Assembly: GCA_036375215.1 (NCBI GenBank)
Contig: DASUSH010000024.1
Span: forward strand, 1-37,864
Direction of reading: 5' to 3'
DNA: 37,864 bases
From: DASUSH01 sp036375215
GTDB taxonomy: Bacteria; Actinomycetota; Thermoleophilia; Solirubrobacterales; 70-9
This document shows positions 8,603-16,781 of the stretch, one piece after another. A program made the translations under genes and the position numbers. The first letter of the stretch is position 1. Every line of letters begins with the position of its first letter. The notes below the pieces were generated by a model. The model saw only the letters and a list, made by a program, of their open reading frames with translations, had not been told where the DNA came from and made no database searches.

Positions 8603-9142
8603 CTAGCCGGGCGCCGGCTCGCGGCCGTGGTCCGTGCCCAGGCCGTCGTCGCCGGCGAGCCGGGTGGCGCGGTCGACCTGGTGGACGACGTCCTCCGGCT
8701 GGGCGACCCCGGCGAAGACGAAGTTGTAGTCGTCGCCGGCGGCGGTGTCGAAGTCGACGTCGCCGATCTGCAGCGCGCGCTGGAGGACGCTCTGGTTGTA
8801 GTTCACGTTCTGCACCCGGACCAGGCGCGTCTCCTGGATCGTGCGCGAGATGATGCCGCGCTTGATGTGCAGGCGGTGGTCGGTGATCACGTAGTCGGTC
8901 GCGACCCGCTTGATGAAGCCGGTGAGGATGGTGATCGCGACGCCCGCGATCGCGACGATCGTGACCAGGCCCTTGTTGACCTCGTCGTCGATCACCCTCG
9001 TGACGATGCCCACCAGGAGCGCGATCGCGGCCGTCACCAGGATCCCCTTGACGTAGAAGCCGAGGATCGAGCGCCACGAGGGGTGGCCCTCGAAGATCAC
9101 CTGCTCGCCGGGGTTGAGCTTGGGCGCCACCGGTCGGAGCAT
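8603..9142 (-). CDS. PH domain-containing membrane protein (bPH2/YdbS-like)
   Basis: The product has 179 residues from ATG 9142 (MLRPVAPKLNPGEQVIFEGH). After the conserved GEQV-x-GHPSWRS opening come two hydrophobic segments, about residues 30-48 and 57-76. A bacterial PH domain follows with DYVITDHRLHIKRGIISR, RLVRVQNVNYNQSVLQR and QIGDVDFDTA, the classical bPH_2 pattern. The last 30 residues are polar and variable. Proteins of this type are inner-membrane and generally uncharacterised. It is divergent from priA with 132 nt between. A much longer upstream reading frame runs antisense to priA and is not believed. Confidence 0.85.
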   Translation of the reverse strand: MLRPVAPKLNPGEQVIFEGHPSWRSILGFYVKGILVTAAIALLVGIVTRVIDDEVNKGLVTIVAIAGVAITILTGFIKRVATDYVITDHRLHIKRGIISRTIQETRLVRVQNVNYNQSVLQRALQIGDVDFDTAAGDDYNFVFAGVAQPEDVVHQVDRATRLAGDDGLGTDHGREPAPG

Positions 9143-9274
9143 AAACGCCGCTCGGACCGGTCGCGAGCCGCCTGCGCCGGTGTCCGAGCCCGTCCGTACC
9201 GTCCCGGCCCGGATGACACCTCCCGCCGAATCCTCCGCTGCGCGCCCGGTCGGGCTCGATCTCACCTGCCTGCG

Positions 9275-11461
9275 ATGATCGCCAAGGTCGAGCCCCTGAC
9301 GAGCGCCCGTGCCCTGCGCGGCCCGTTCGACTACCGGATCCCGAACCGCCTCGACGAGGTGGGGATCGGCAGCCTCCTGCTCGTCCCGTTCGGCCCCCGG
9401 CGGATCCAGGGCGTGATCGTCGGCCTCGCCGAGACGAGCGACCTGCCGCCCGAGCGGCTGGCCGAGCCGATCTCGGCGCTCGGCGCCGGCGTGCCCCCGG
9501 AGCTGGTCGAGCTCGGGCTCTGGACCGCCCGCGAGTACTGCTCGACGCCGTCCCGCGGGCTCCAGCTCGTGCTCCCGCCCGGCACGGGCCGCGCGCGCAA
9601 GCCGGTGCGCCCGCGCACCGAGTTGCTCGTCAGCGCGACCGCTGCCGCGGCCGAGGCGCTTGCCGGCGCGGAGCGCCTCGGCGCCAAGCAGCGCGCGGTG
9701 CTGGAGCGGCTCGCCGGCTCGGCGGGGGAGACGGTCACGCTCGGGGCCGAGCTCGCCGCGGCCGAGATCGAGGTCGCCGACCGGGCGACGATCCGCCGGC
9801 TCGAGGACCGCGGCCTCGTGACGACCCGCGAGGTCGAGCTCTCGCGCCGCCCGGAGGTGGCGTCGGTGGGCACGGTGCGCGGGCCGGTCGCCCTCACCGA
9901 GGACCAGCGCGCGGCCGTGGCGGCGATCGAGCGCGCCGACGGGGGGCGCTTCCTGCTCCACGGCGTCACGGGCTCGGGCAAGACCGAGGTCTATCTCGCC
10001 GCGGCCGAAGCGGCGCTCGAGCGCGGCCGGGGGGCGATCGTGCTCGTCCCGGAGATCGGGCTGACCCCGCAGACGATGGGCCGCTTTCGAGCCCGCTTCG
10101 GCGACCGGGTGGCGCTCACCCATTCGCAGCTCACCGACGGCGAGCGCGCCGACGAGTGGCGACGGCTGCGAAGCGGCGAGGCGCGGATCTGCGTCGGCCC
10201 CCGCAGCGCCGTGTTCGCCCCGGTCGCCGACCTCGGCCTGATCGTGATCGACGAGGAGCACGACGCCTCCTACAAGCAGGAGAGCGACCCCCGCTACGAC
10301 GCGCGCCTTCTCGCCCGCCGCCGCGCCGAGATCTCCGGGGCGACGCTGGTCGCCGGGACGGCCACACCCCGGCCCGAGAGCTGGGTGGCGCTCGAGCGCC
10401 TCGAGCTCCCCGAGCGCGTCGACTCGGCCTCGCTGCCCGAGGTCGAGCTGCTCGACATGCGCGAACGCTCCGGGCGGGCCGGCGCCCTCCACGAGCGCAC
10501 TCGCGCCGAGCTCGAGCGGCTGCGCAACGAGGGCGGCAAGGGGATCGTGCTCGTCAACCGCCGTGGCTACGCGCCGCACCTGAGCTGCCGGTCCTGCGGC
10601 CGCGCCTGGGGCTGCCCGGAGTGCGACGTCTCGCTCGTCGTCCACCGCGGCGCCGAGCGGCTCGCCTGCCACCACTGCGGGCACCGCGAGCGGCTGCCCT
10701 CGCAGTGCCCCGACTGCGGGTCGGTCACGCTCTCGCGGTTCGGCGCCGGCAGCGAGCGGATCGAGACCGAGATCGCCGAGCTCCTGGCGCCGCTCCCGGT
10801 GCTCCGGCTCGACTCGGATTCGGCCGCGGGCGGGGAGGGGCACCTGGGCGTCCTGCGCCGCTTCGAGGCGGCGCCGGCCGCCGTGCTCGTGGGCACGCAG
10901 ATGGTCGCGAAGGGCCACGACTTCGCCGACGTGACGCTCAGCGTCGTGCTCGACGCGGACGCCAGCCTGCGGTTCCCCGACTTCCGCGCCGAGGAGCGGA
11001 CCTTCGCGCTGGTCTCCCAGCTCGCCGGGCGCAGCGGCCGCGGCGCGGCGGGCGGGCGGGTGCTCGTGCAGACGCTGGCACCGGAGGCGGAGAGCATCGC
11101 CGCCGCGGCGCGCCACGACGCCGCCGGCTTTCTCGCCGGCGAGCTCGAGCGCCGCCGCGAGCTCGCTTACCCGCCGTTCGCCAGCCTGATCAGGGTCGAG
11201 CTCACCGCCGAGGACGGTGCGGCCGCCGAACGCACCGCAGCCGCGCTCGCCCGGACGATCGAGCCCGCGCTGCCCGCGGGCGCGACCCTGCTCGGCCCCG
11301 CGCCCCGCTTCCGGCTGCGCGGGCGCGAGCGCCGCCAGCTGCTGGTCAAGTCCGAGAACCGCGCCGATGCGGTCGCCGCCGTCCGCGATGCGGTCGAGGC
11401 GGCAGCCGCCGGCCGTGGCCTCCGGGGCGTCTCGATCTCGGTCGACGTCGATCCGCAGTAG
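9275..11461 (+). CDS. priA: Primosomal protein N' (replication restart helicase PriA)
   Basis: The 728-residue product loads the replisome at repaired forks. The start is taken at ATG 9275 (MIAKVEPLTSARALRGPFDY), which gives the normal PriA N-terminal DNA-binding domain; the frame is open further upstream. Helicase motifs are intact: Walker A GVTGSGKTEVY near residue 230, DEEHD near 326, GTATPRPESW, and a motif VI-like LAGRSGRG. A zinc module near 437-484 has paired cysteines (CRSCGRAWGCPEC, CHHCGHRERLPSQCPDC). As recalled, PriA of mycobacteria and streptomycetes has degenerate ATPase motifs, so intact motifs are notable. It heads a + strand run with def, fmt and rsmB. Confidence 0.95.
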   Translation: MIAKVEPLTSARALRGPFDYRIPNRLDEVGIGSLLLVPFGPRRIQGVIVGLAETSDLPPERLAEPISALGAGVPPELVELGLWTAREYCSTPSRGLQLVLPPGTGRARKPVRPRTELLVSATAAAAEALAGAERLGAKQRAVLERLAGSAGETVTLGAELAAAEIEVADRATIRRLEDRGLVTTREVELSRRPEVASVGTVRGPVALTEDQRAAVAAIERADGGRFLLHGVTGSGKTEVYLAAAEAALERGRGAIVLVPEIGLTPQTMGRFRARFGDRVALTHSQLTDGERADEWRRLRSGEARICVGPRSAVFAPVADLGLIVIDEEHDASYKQESDPRYDARLLARRRAEISGATLVAGTATPRPESWVALERLELPERVDSASLPEVELLDMRERSGRAGALHERTRAELERLRNEGGKGIVLVNRRGYAPHLSCRSCGRAWGCPECDVSLVVHRGAERLACHHCGHRERLPSQCPDCGSVTLSRFGAGSERIETEIAELLAPLPVLRLDSDSAAGGEGHLGVLRRFEAAPAAVLVGTQMVAKGHDFADVTLSVVLDADASLRFPDFRAEERTFALVSQLAGRSGRGAAGGRVLVQTLAPEAESIAAAARHDAAGFLAGELERRRELAYPPFASLIRVELTAEDGAAAERTAAALARTIEPALPAGATLLGPAPRFRLRGRERRQLLVKSENRADAVAAVRDAVEAAAAGRGLRGVSISVDVDPQ

Positions 11462-11474
11462 CGCCGCGCCGCCT

Positions 11475-11480
11475 TAGACT
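11475..11480 (+). promoter_or_regulatory. Candidate -10 TAGACT for def
   Basis: TAGACT ends 6 nt before GTG 11487, in the 25-nt gap after priA. There is no Shine-Dalgarno sequence between (CGGCCT). This is one of the clearest leaderless-type arrangements in the window. Confidence 0.5.
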
Positions 11481-11486
11481 CGGCCT

Positions 11487-12152
11487 GTGGCCGAGCAGCA
11501 GATCCAGGACGAGCTCGAGGCCGAGCCGATCGAGCCCGAGGGGCCCGACGACGAGCGCGCCGAGGACCTCGACGCGGAGACGCTCGAGCGCCGCCGCCAC
11601 GCGCTCGCCAACGTCCGCAAGTTCGGCGACCCGGTGCTGCGCTCGCCCGCCTCGCCGGTCGAGGACTACGGGCCCGAGCTCGCCGCCGAGGTCGAGCGGA
11701 TGATCGCGATCATGCACGACGCTCTCGGCGTCGGGCTCGCCGCGACGCAGCTTGGGCTGATGCGCCGCCTGCTCGTCTTCCAGGCGGGCCCCGACGCGAC
11801 CCCGACCGCCCTGGTCAACCCGGAGGTCGAGTGGAGTTCCGAGGAGGCGGAGACCGCCGAGGAGGGCTGCCTGAGCCTGCCCGGCATCGTCGTCGACGTC
11901 GAGCGCCCGCTGCACGTGCGCGTGCGCGCCCGCGACGCCGCCGGCGAGCCGCTCGAGGTCGAGGCGTCGGGGCTCGAGGCGCGGGTCATCCAGCACGAGA
12001 TCGACCACCTCGACGGCGTCCTCATGCTCGACCGCGCGCCGACCGACCAGCGCCGTGGCGCGCTGCGGGCGCTTCGCGACGACACCTCCTACAGCCCCGA
12101 TCCGGAGCGCGGCGGCGAAGGCCCCGAGCGCGCCTCGGTCAACGGGGACTGA
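11487..12152 (+). CDS. def: Peptide deformylase
   Basis: Removes the N-terminal formyl group from nascent proteins; a cytosolic metalloenzyme. The 221 residues include all three motifs: GVGLAATQLG, EEGCLSLPG (metal-ligand Cys) and QHEIDHLDG (HExxH ligands and catalytic Glu). The start is GTG 11487. The first 40 or so residues are an unusually acidic extension rich in Glu and Asp before the domain begins at RKFGDPVLRSPA. Its C-terminal tail is also polar. It is followed 22 nt later by fmt, the classic def-fmt pair that adds and removes the formyl group of initiator Met. Confidence 0.96.
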   Translation: MAEQQIQDELEAEPIEPEGPDDERAEDLDAETLERRRHALANVRKFGDPVLRSPASPVEDYGPELAAEVERMIAIMHDALGVGLAATQLGLMRRLLVFQAGPDATPTALVNPEVEWSSEEAETAEEGCLSLPGIVVDVERPLHVRVRARDAAGEPLEVEASGLEARVIQHEIDHLDGVLMLDRAPTDQRRGALRALRDDTSYSPDPERGGEGPERASVNGD

Positions 12153-12174
12153 ACGCCCGCCGAGCGGCGAGCGC

Positions 12175-13086
12175 GTGCGCACCGTCTACCTCGGCACCTC
12201 CGGCTTCGCCGCGGCGGTGTTGCGGCGCCTGGCCGCCTCGCCGCACCGGCCCGCGCTCGTCGTGACGCCGCCCGACAGCCGCCGCGGCCGCGGTCGCCGG
12301 CTCGCGCCACCGCCCGCCGCGGACGCGGCCCGCGAGCTCGGGATCGACGTCTTACAGGCGCGGAGCGTCAACGACGAGGAGGTCGCCGCCCGCGTTCGCG
12401 CCGCCGCCGCCGGGGTCGGCGCCGTCTGCGCCTTCGGCCAGCTGATCGCCGACCCGCTCCTCGGCGAGCTCGAGATGCTGAACGTGCACCCCTCGCTCCT
12501 GCCGCGCTGGCGTGGGGCGGCGCCGATCGAGCGCGCGATCCTCGCCGGCGACGCCGAGACCGGGGTGACGATCCTGCGCGTGACCGCCGGCCTGGACTCC
12601 GGGCCGATCGCCCTGCGCGAGCCGATCCCGATTGCCGCCGACGACGACTTCGGCTCGGTCGAGCCGAAGCTCGCCGCCCTCTCCGGCGAGCTCCTCGTCC
12701 GGGCCCTCGACCTGCGCGCCGCCGGCGAGCTCGCGCTTACCGAGCAGGACGAGGCGAAGGCCACCTACGCGGAGAAGATCGCGCCCGAGGACCGCCGGCT
12801 CGATCCGTCCCGCTCCGCGGCCGAGCTCGAGCGCCGGGTCCGCGCGCTCAACCCGCACATCGGGACCTATCTCACGCTCGAGGGCGACGAGCGCCTTGGC
12901 GTGCGCCGGGCGCGCGCCGGGGAGGGGGATCTCGAGCAGGGTGCGCTCGAGACCGGCGGCGATCGCCTCGTCCTCGGCTGCGGCTCCGGCACGCTCGAAG
13001 TCCTCGAGGTGAAGCCACCGGGCGGGAGGCCGATGCCGGCGGGCGCCTACCTGCGCGGGCACACCGCGCCCGGCCGCGCGCTTTGA
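12175..13086 (+). CDS. fmt: Methionyl-tRNA formyltransferase
   Basis: Formylates initiator Met-tRNA using 10-formyl-tetrahydrofolate. The 303 residues start at GTG 12175 (RTVYLGTSGFAAAVL). The catalytic region shows MLNVHPSLLPRWRGAAPI, with the Asn and His of NVH, and LDSGPI with the catalytic Asp. The C-terminal OB-like tRNA-binding domain includes RVRALNPHIGTYL. The reading frame continues upstream, but residues before the GTG do not match the family. The gene ends in TGA 13084-13086, which overlaps the TTG start of rsmB. Confidence 0.95.
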   Translation: MRTVYLGTSGFAAAVLRRLAASPHRPALVVTPPDSRRGRGRRLAPPPAADAARELGIDVLQARSVNDEEVAARVRAAAAGVGAVCAFGQLIADPLLGELEMLNVHPSLLPRWRGAAPIERAILAGDAETGVTILRVTAGLDSGPIALREPIPIAADDDFGSVEPKLAALSGELLVRALDLRAAGELALTEQDEAKATYAEKIAPEDRRLDPSRSAAELERRVRALNPHIGTYLTLEGDERLGVRRARAGEGDLEQGALETGGDRLVLGCGSGTLEVLEVKPPGGRPMPAGAYLRGHTAPGRAL

Positions 13087-14444
13087 TCTCGCCCGCCCGC
13101 GCCGCGGCCTTCGAGGTCCTGCGGCGGGTCTTCGAGGAGGGCGCCTGGGCCGACCGCGCGTTGCCGGCGGCGATCGAGCGCCACGGGGTGTCCGGCCGCG
13201 AGCGCGGGCTGGCGCAGCGGCTCGCCTACGGCGCCGTCCAGCGGCGCGGGAGCTCCGACTTCCTGATCGGGACGCTCGCTCGCCGCGCGCCCGGGAAGCT
13301 CGACGACCCCGTCCTGGCGGCGCTCCGGCTCGGCCTCTTCGAGCTGCTCTTCTCCGAGACCGCGGACCACGCCGCGGTCGACCAGGCGGTGGAGCTCGCC
13401 AAGGCGTCCCCGCGCGGGCGCCGCGGCGCCGGGCTCGTGAACGCGGTTCTGCGCCGCGCTGCGCGCGAGGGGCGGGGCATCCTCGACGGGCTCGCCGAGT
13501 CCGATCCCGGCTCCGCCGCCGCCCGCCACTCCTACCCGCGGTGGCTCGCCGAGCTCTGGTGGGAGGAGCTCGGGGCCGAGACGGCGCTGGCGCTGATGGC
13601 CGCTCAGAACCGGCCCGCGGAGACCGCGCTGCGCGCCAACGAGCTGCGCGCGGGCCGCGACGAGCTGCTCGCCGAGCTTCGCGCCGGCGGCGTCGAGGCG
13701 GAGCCGGCGCCCGGCCCGGCGCCACTCGACGTCCGCGAGTCGATCGTCGCCCGGGGCGCGCTCGGCGAGGCCGCCGCCGCGGCGATCGAGGCCGGCCGCG
13801 CGATCGGCCAGTCGCGCTCCTCGGCCGCCGCCGTCGCGCTGCTTGACCCGGCCCGGGGCGAACGCGTGCTCGACCTCTGCGCCGGCCCGGGGGTGAAGAC
13901 GACGATGATCGCGGCGCGGATGGAGAACGAGGGCACGATCCGCTCGGTCGAGCTCCGCCCGCAGCGGGCCGCGCTCGTCGCCGAGCTCGCCGCGCGGCTC
14001 GGCGCGACGATCGTGGAGCCCGTGGTGGCCGACGCCGGTGCGGCTGACGACCTGGGCGAGGGCTACGATCGCGTCCTCGTGGACCCGCCCTGCTCGGATC
14101 TGGGAACGCTCGCCTCGCGGCCGGACGCGCGCTGGCGCAAGGAGCCGGGCGACCCCGAGCGGCTCGCCGCCCTCCAGGGCGAGATCCTCGCCCGCGGCGG
14201 CGCCGCGCTGCGCCCCGGCGGGACGCTCGTCTACTCCACCTGCACGATCTCGGCGCGCGAGAACGAGGCGGTCGTCGCGACGGCGCTCGAAGCGGGCGGC
14301 GGGCGGCGCGGCCTGCGCGCCGACGCGCTCGGCGAGCTCTACCCCGAGCTCGCCTCGGGCCGCGATCCCCGCTTCCTGCAGGTCCGTCCCGACCGCGACG
14401 GCACCGACGGCTTCTTCATCGCCCGCCTGCGCCGCGATGAATGA
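13083..14444 (+). CDS. rsmB: 16S rRNA (cytosine-967-C5)-methyltransferase, RsmB/NOP family
   Basis: The 453-residue product has an N-terminal NusB-like helical domain (about residues 1-140) followed by a Rossmann methyltransferase. Signatures are the SAM loop VLDLCAGPGVKTTMIAARM, the Cys motif VDPPCSDLGTLASRPDARW, and YSTCTISARENEAVV with the catalytic Cys. It likely methylates C967 of 16S rRNA. Translation appears coupled: the TTG start overlaps the fmt stop by 4 nt, and its own stop overlaps the next gene by 8 nt. The TTG start is inferred from that overlap and the ISPARAAAFEVLRRV N-terminus. Confidence 0.93.
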   Translation: MISPARAAAFEVLRRVFEEGAWADRALPAAIERHGVSGRERGLAQRLAYGAVQRRGSSDFLIGTLARRAPGKLDDPVLAALRLGLFELLFSETADHAAVDQAVELAKASPRGRRGAGLVNAVLRRAAREGRGILDGLAESDPGSAAARHSYPRWLAELWWEELGAETALALMAAQNRPAETALRANELRAGRDELLAELRAGGVEAEPAPGPAPLDVRESIVARGALGEAAAAAIEAGRAIGQSRSSAAAVALLDPARGERVLDLCAGPGVKTTMIAARMENEGTIRSVELRPQRAALVAELAARLGATIVEPVVADAGAADDLGEGYDRVLVDPPCSDLGTLASRPDARWRKEPGDPERLAALQGEILARGGAALRPGGTLVYSTCTISARENEAVVATALEAGGGRRGLRADALGELYPELASGRDPRFLQVRPDRDGTDGFFIARLRRDE

Positions 14445-14667
14445 TCCGTCCTCCGAGCTGCCCCGCCCGAGCTGCCCCGGTTGCGGCGAGCCCTGGCTGC
14501 GCCCGACCAACCTCCCGGGCCGCTACCGCTGCGTCAACTGCCTGCGCCGCTACGAGCTCGTCTCCGCCTGCCCCGAGTGCGGGGAGCACCAGACGATCGC
14601 CCGGATGCGCTCGACCGAGGACATGCGCTGCCAGCACTGCGGCCACTCGATGCTGAGGTCGGTCTGA
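14437..14667 (+). CDS. Small zinc-ribbon protein, four CxxC motifs (76 aa)
   Basis: The product MNDPSSELPRPSCPGCGEPW carries four Cys pairs: CPGC, CVNC, CPEC and CQHC. These could form two zinc ribbons of the rubredoxin/rubrerythrin-knuckle kind. It starts at ATG 14437, inside the last codons of rsmB, and its TGA 14665-14667 shares the A with the ATG of rpe, so it is translationally embedded between the two genes. It lacks a signal peptide. The function is unknown; a nucleic-acid or ribosome-associated role is suggested only by its neighbour. Regular Cys spacing and the tight overlaps make it very probably real. Confidence 0.85.
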   Translation: MNDPSSELPRPSCPGCGEPWLRPTNLPGRYRCVNCLRRYELVSACPECGEHQTIARMRSTEDMRCQHCGHSMLRSV

Positions 14668-15347
14668 TGGCGGCGCGGGACCTCTACGCGGGCAAGCGCG
14701 TCGCCCCCTCGATCCTCTCGGCGGATTTCTCCCGGCTCGGCGCCCAGGTGGCGGAGGTGATGGACGCCGGCGCCCGCGTCGTCCACGTCGACGTCATGGA
14801 CGGGCACTTCGTCCCGCCGATCACGATCGGCCCGCTCGTCGCCGGCGCGATCGCGGACCAGGTCCACGACGCCGGCGGCGCGATCGACGTCCACCTGATG
14901 ATCGAGCGCCCCGAGAACCACGTCGAGGAGTTCGCCCGCGCGGGCGCCGACTCGATCACCATCCACGACGAGGCGACCCCGCACACCAACCGCACGCTGC
15001 ACGCGATCCGCGAGGCGGGTTGCCTCGCCGGCCTCGCGATCAACCCCGGCACCCCGGCCGAGGCCGCCGGCGAGCTCGGCGAGGCCGCCGACATCGTGCT
15101 CTGCATGACGGTCAACCCCGGCTGGGGCGGGCAGGCCTTCATCGAGCGCTCGCCGGGCAAGGTCGAGCGCCTGCGCGCCGTCGCCCCCGAGCCCGCGATC
15201 GAGGTCGACGGCGGCATCGACGAGCGGACCGCCCCGCTCGTCGCCGCCGCCGGCGCGACCCTCTTCGTCGCGGGCTCCGCGGTCTTCCGCGCGGACGACC
15301 CCGCCGAGGCCTACACCCGGATCGCCGCCGCCGCGGGCGCCTGGTAA
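14667..15347 (+). CDS. rpe: Ribulose-phosphate 3-epimerase
   Basis: Interconverts ribulose-5-phosphate and xylulose-5-phosphate in the pentose phosphate pathway; a TIM-barrel metalloenzyme of 226 residues. Motifs in order are APSILSADFSRLG, VDVMDGHFVPPITIGP, DVHLMIERPE, GLAINPGTP, CMTVNPGWGGQAF, EVDGGID and AGSAVF. The His and Asp metal ligands are present. The start ATG 14667 overlaps the upstream zinc-ribbon stop (TGATG). The product, ribulose-5-phosphate, is also the substrate of the DHBP synthase encoded in ribBA about 6 kb downstream. Confidence 0.97.
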   Translation: MAARDLYAGKRVAPSILSADFSRLGAQVAEVMDAGARVVHVDVMDGHFVPPITIGPLVAGAIADQVHDAGGAIDVHLMIERPENHVEEFARAGADSITIHDEATPHTNRTLHAIREAGCLAGLAINPGTPAEAAGELGEAADIVLCMTVNPGWGGQAFIERSPGKVERLRAVAPEPAIEVDGGIDERTAPLVAAAGATLFVAGSAVFRADDPAEAYTRIAAAAGAW

Positions 15348-15360
15348 CCAGGCACCAGGC
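15339..15360 (+). terminator. Possible terminator hairpin after rpe
   Basis: GCCTGGT (15339-15345) pairs with ACCAGGC (15354-15360) around an 8-nt loop, followed by TTTCC. The stem includes the rpe stop codon. The T-run is short, so efficiency is uncertain. Confidence 0.45.
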
Positions 15361-15382
15361 TTTCCGGGGTTCCCACGGGCGC

Positions 15383-16777
15383 CTAGCTCGCCTCGTCCGC
15401 CGCCGCCAGGCGCGCCTCGAGCTCGCTCGGGGAGTCCGGTGCGGGGACATCCTCGGGACGGCCGTGGGGATGGCGGTAGAGGAACCAGAGGAGCAGGGCG
15501 AGCAGCCCGGCCGCGGCCGTGAATCCGACCTCGATCCGCCGGTACTCGTCGAGCACCGGGAGCAGGGTCCAGGCGACGAAGGCGATCGCGCAGCCCGCCC
15601 AGCAGATCGCCGACCGGCGGACCTGGCCCTGCGCCACGGCGGCCTGGTTGAACGTGGCCGCGCACAGGTACAGGCCCATGCCGGCCGAGACGATCAGCAG
15701 GCCGGCGCGGTCGTAGGTGAACTTGTCGCCGAATGCGATCTGCATCAGCTCGGGCCCGGCGACGGCGACGACGAGCAGGGTGAACCCCGCGAACCCGGCG
15801 ATCGCCCAGATCGTCGAGCGGATCGAGAGCCGGAACGCCTCGTCGCCGCTCTCGCCGGCGCCGGAGCGAAGCCGGGTGAGGTGGGGGAGGAGGCTGGTCG
15901 CGACGGCCTGGAAGAGCTGCAGGGGAGCCCGCGCGATCATCAGCACGTTGAAGATGAAGCCCGCCGCCGCGGCGCCCGTGGTCGCGTTCGCGATCAGGGG
16001 TCCGGCGTTCAGGAAGGCCTGTTCGCTCAGCATGATCACGAGCACCGCCGCGGCGAATCCGCTGCCGTGAGCGAGGGTGAACGCCGGCGCGCCACCCTCC
16101 GAGTCGCCCCCGGGCGCACCCTCCGCCGGCTCCTGGCGCACGCGGCGGCGGATCGCGAACGGGACGACGAGCAGGCTGGCGAGGGGGGCGAAGACGATCC
16201 CGAGCGCGACGACGTTCTGCCCGGTCGCGATGCCGAGCGCGAGCGCCAGCGCGAATCCGGTGCGCGCGATCGACTCGCAGAGCATCAGCAGCGCGTAGAG
16301 GGGGAACCGCCGGGTGCCGGCGAAGAACCCGCGCGCGAAGTAGCTCGCCGAGTAGGCGAGCACGGCCCCGAGCAGGACCCAGTAGAGGGTGTCGTTGCCG
16401 GAGAGCAGGTCGTCGGTGAGCGGTCCCTTGAGCGCGAGCGCGACCACGGCGAAGAGCAGCGCGAGCGCGCCCTGGATCGTCGCCGCGATCCGGATCGTCC
16501 CGGTGATCGGGTCGCCGTGCGCCTCGCGCTCGGCGATCGTGCGCGAGAGCAGCTGCTCGACCGGGCGGTAGAGGACGGAGACCGTGATGAACACCGACGA
16601 CCAGAGCACGACCAGCTCGCCGTATTCCTGGCGGGCGAGGTTGTGCGAGGCGAGCGCGAAGTAGAAGTACGTGATCAGCCCGGTCGCGCCGACCCCGAGG
16701 CCGAGCAGGCCCGCCGTCTTGCCGTAGCGCTTGGCCTCTTCGCCGGCGGCGTCCGGCCGGGCCTCCTCCGCGCTCAC
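15383..16777 (-). CDS. Polysaccharide/lipid-linked oligosaccharide flippase (Wzx/MATE-like)
   Basis: The 464-residue integral membrane protein has about 12-14 hydrophobic segments. An N-terminal segment, GLLGLGVGATGLITYFYFAL, is followed by LARQEYGELVVLWSSVF, the usual opening of the oligosaccharide flippase (MVF/PST) superfamily. It would move lipid-linked sugars across the cytoplasmic membrane. It starts at GTG 16777, only 4 nt after the stop of the GT2 gene, so the two form an operon. No export ABC genes are present. The exact cargo cannot be told from sequence. Confidence 0.87.
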   Translation of the reverse strand: MSAEEARPDAAGEEAKRYGKTAGLLGLGVGATGLITYFYFALASHNLARQEYGELVVLWSSVFITVSVLYRPVEQLLSRTIAEREAHGDPITGTIRIAATIQGALALLFAVVALALKGPLTDDLLSGNDTLYWVLLGAVLAYSASYFARGFFAGTRRFPLYALLMLCESIARTGFALALALGIATGQNVVALGIVFAPLASLLVVPFAIRRRVRQEPAEGAPGGDSEGGAPAFTLAHGSGFAAAVLVIMLSEQAFLNAGPLIANATTGAAAAGFIFNVLMIARAPLQLFQAVATSLLPHLTRLRSGAGESGDEAFRLSIRSTIWAIAGFAGFTLLVVAVAGPELMQIAFGDKFTYDRAGLLIVSAGMGLYLCAATFNQAAVAQGQVRRSAICWAGCAIAFVAWTLLPVLDEYRRIEVGFTAAAGLLALLLWFLYRHPHGRPEDVPAPDSPSELEARLAAADEAS

Positions 16778-16781
16778 CTGG

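Noticed and set aside
9143..11116. N-terminal extension of the PH-domain frame on the minus strand
   Set aside because: It runs antisense to priA and lacks any recognisable domain; the PH protein begins naturally at ATG 9142.
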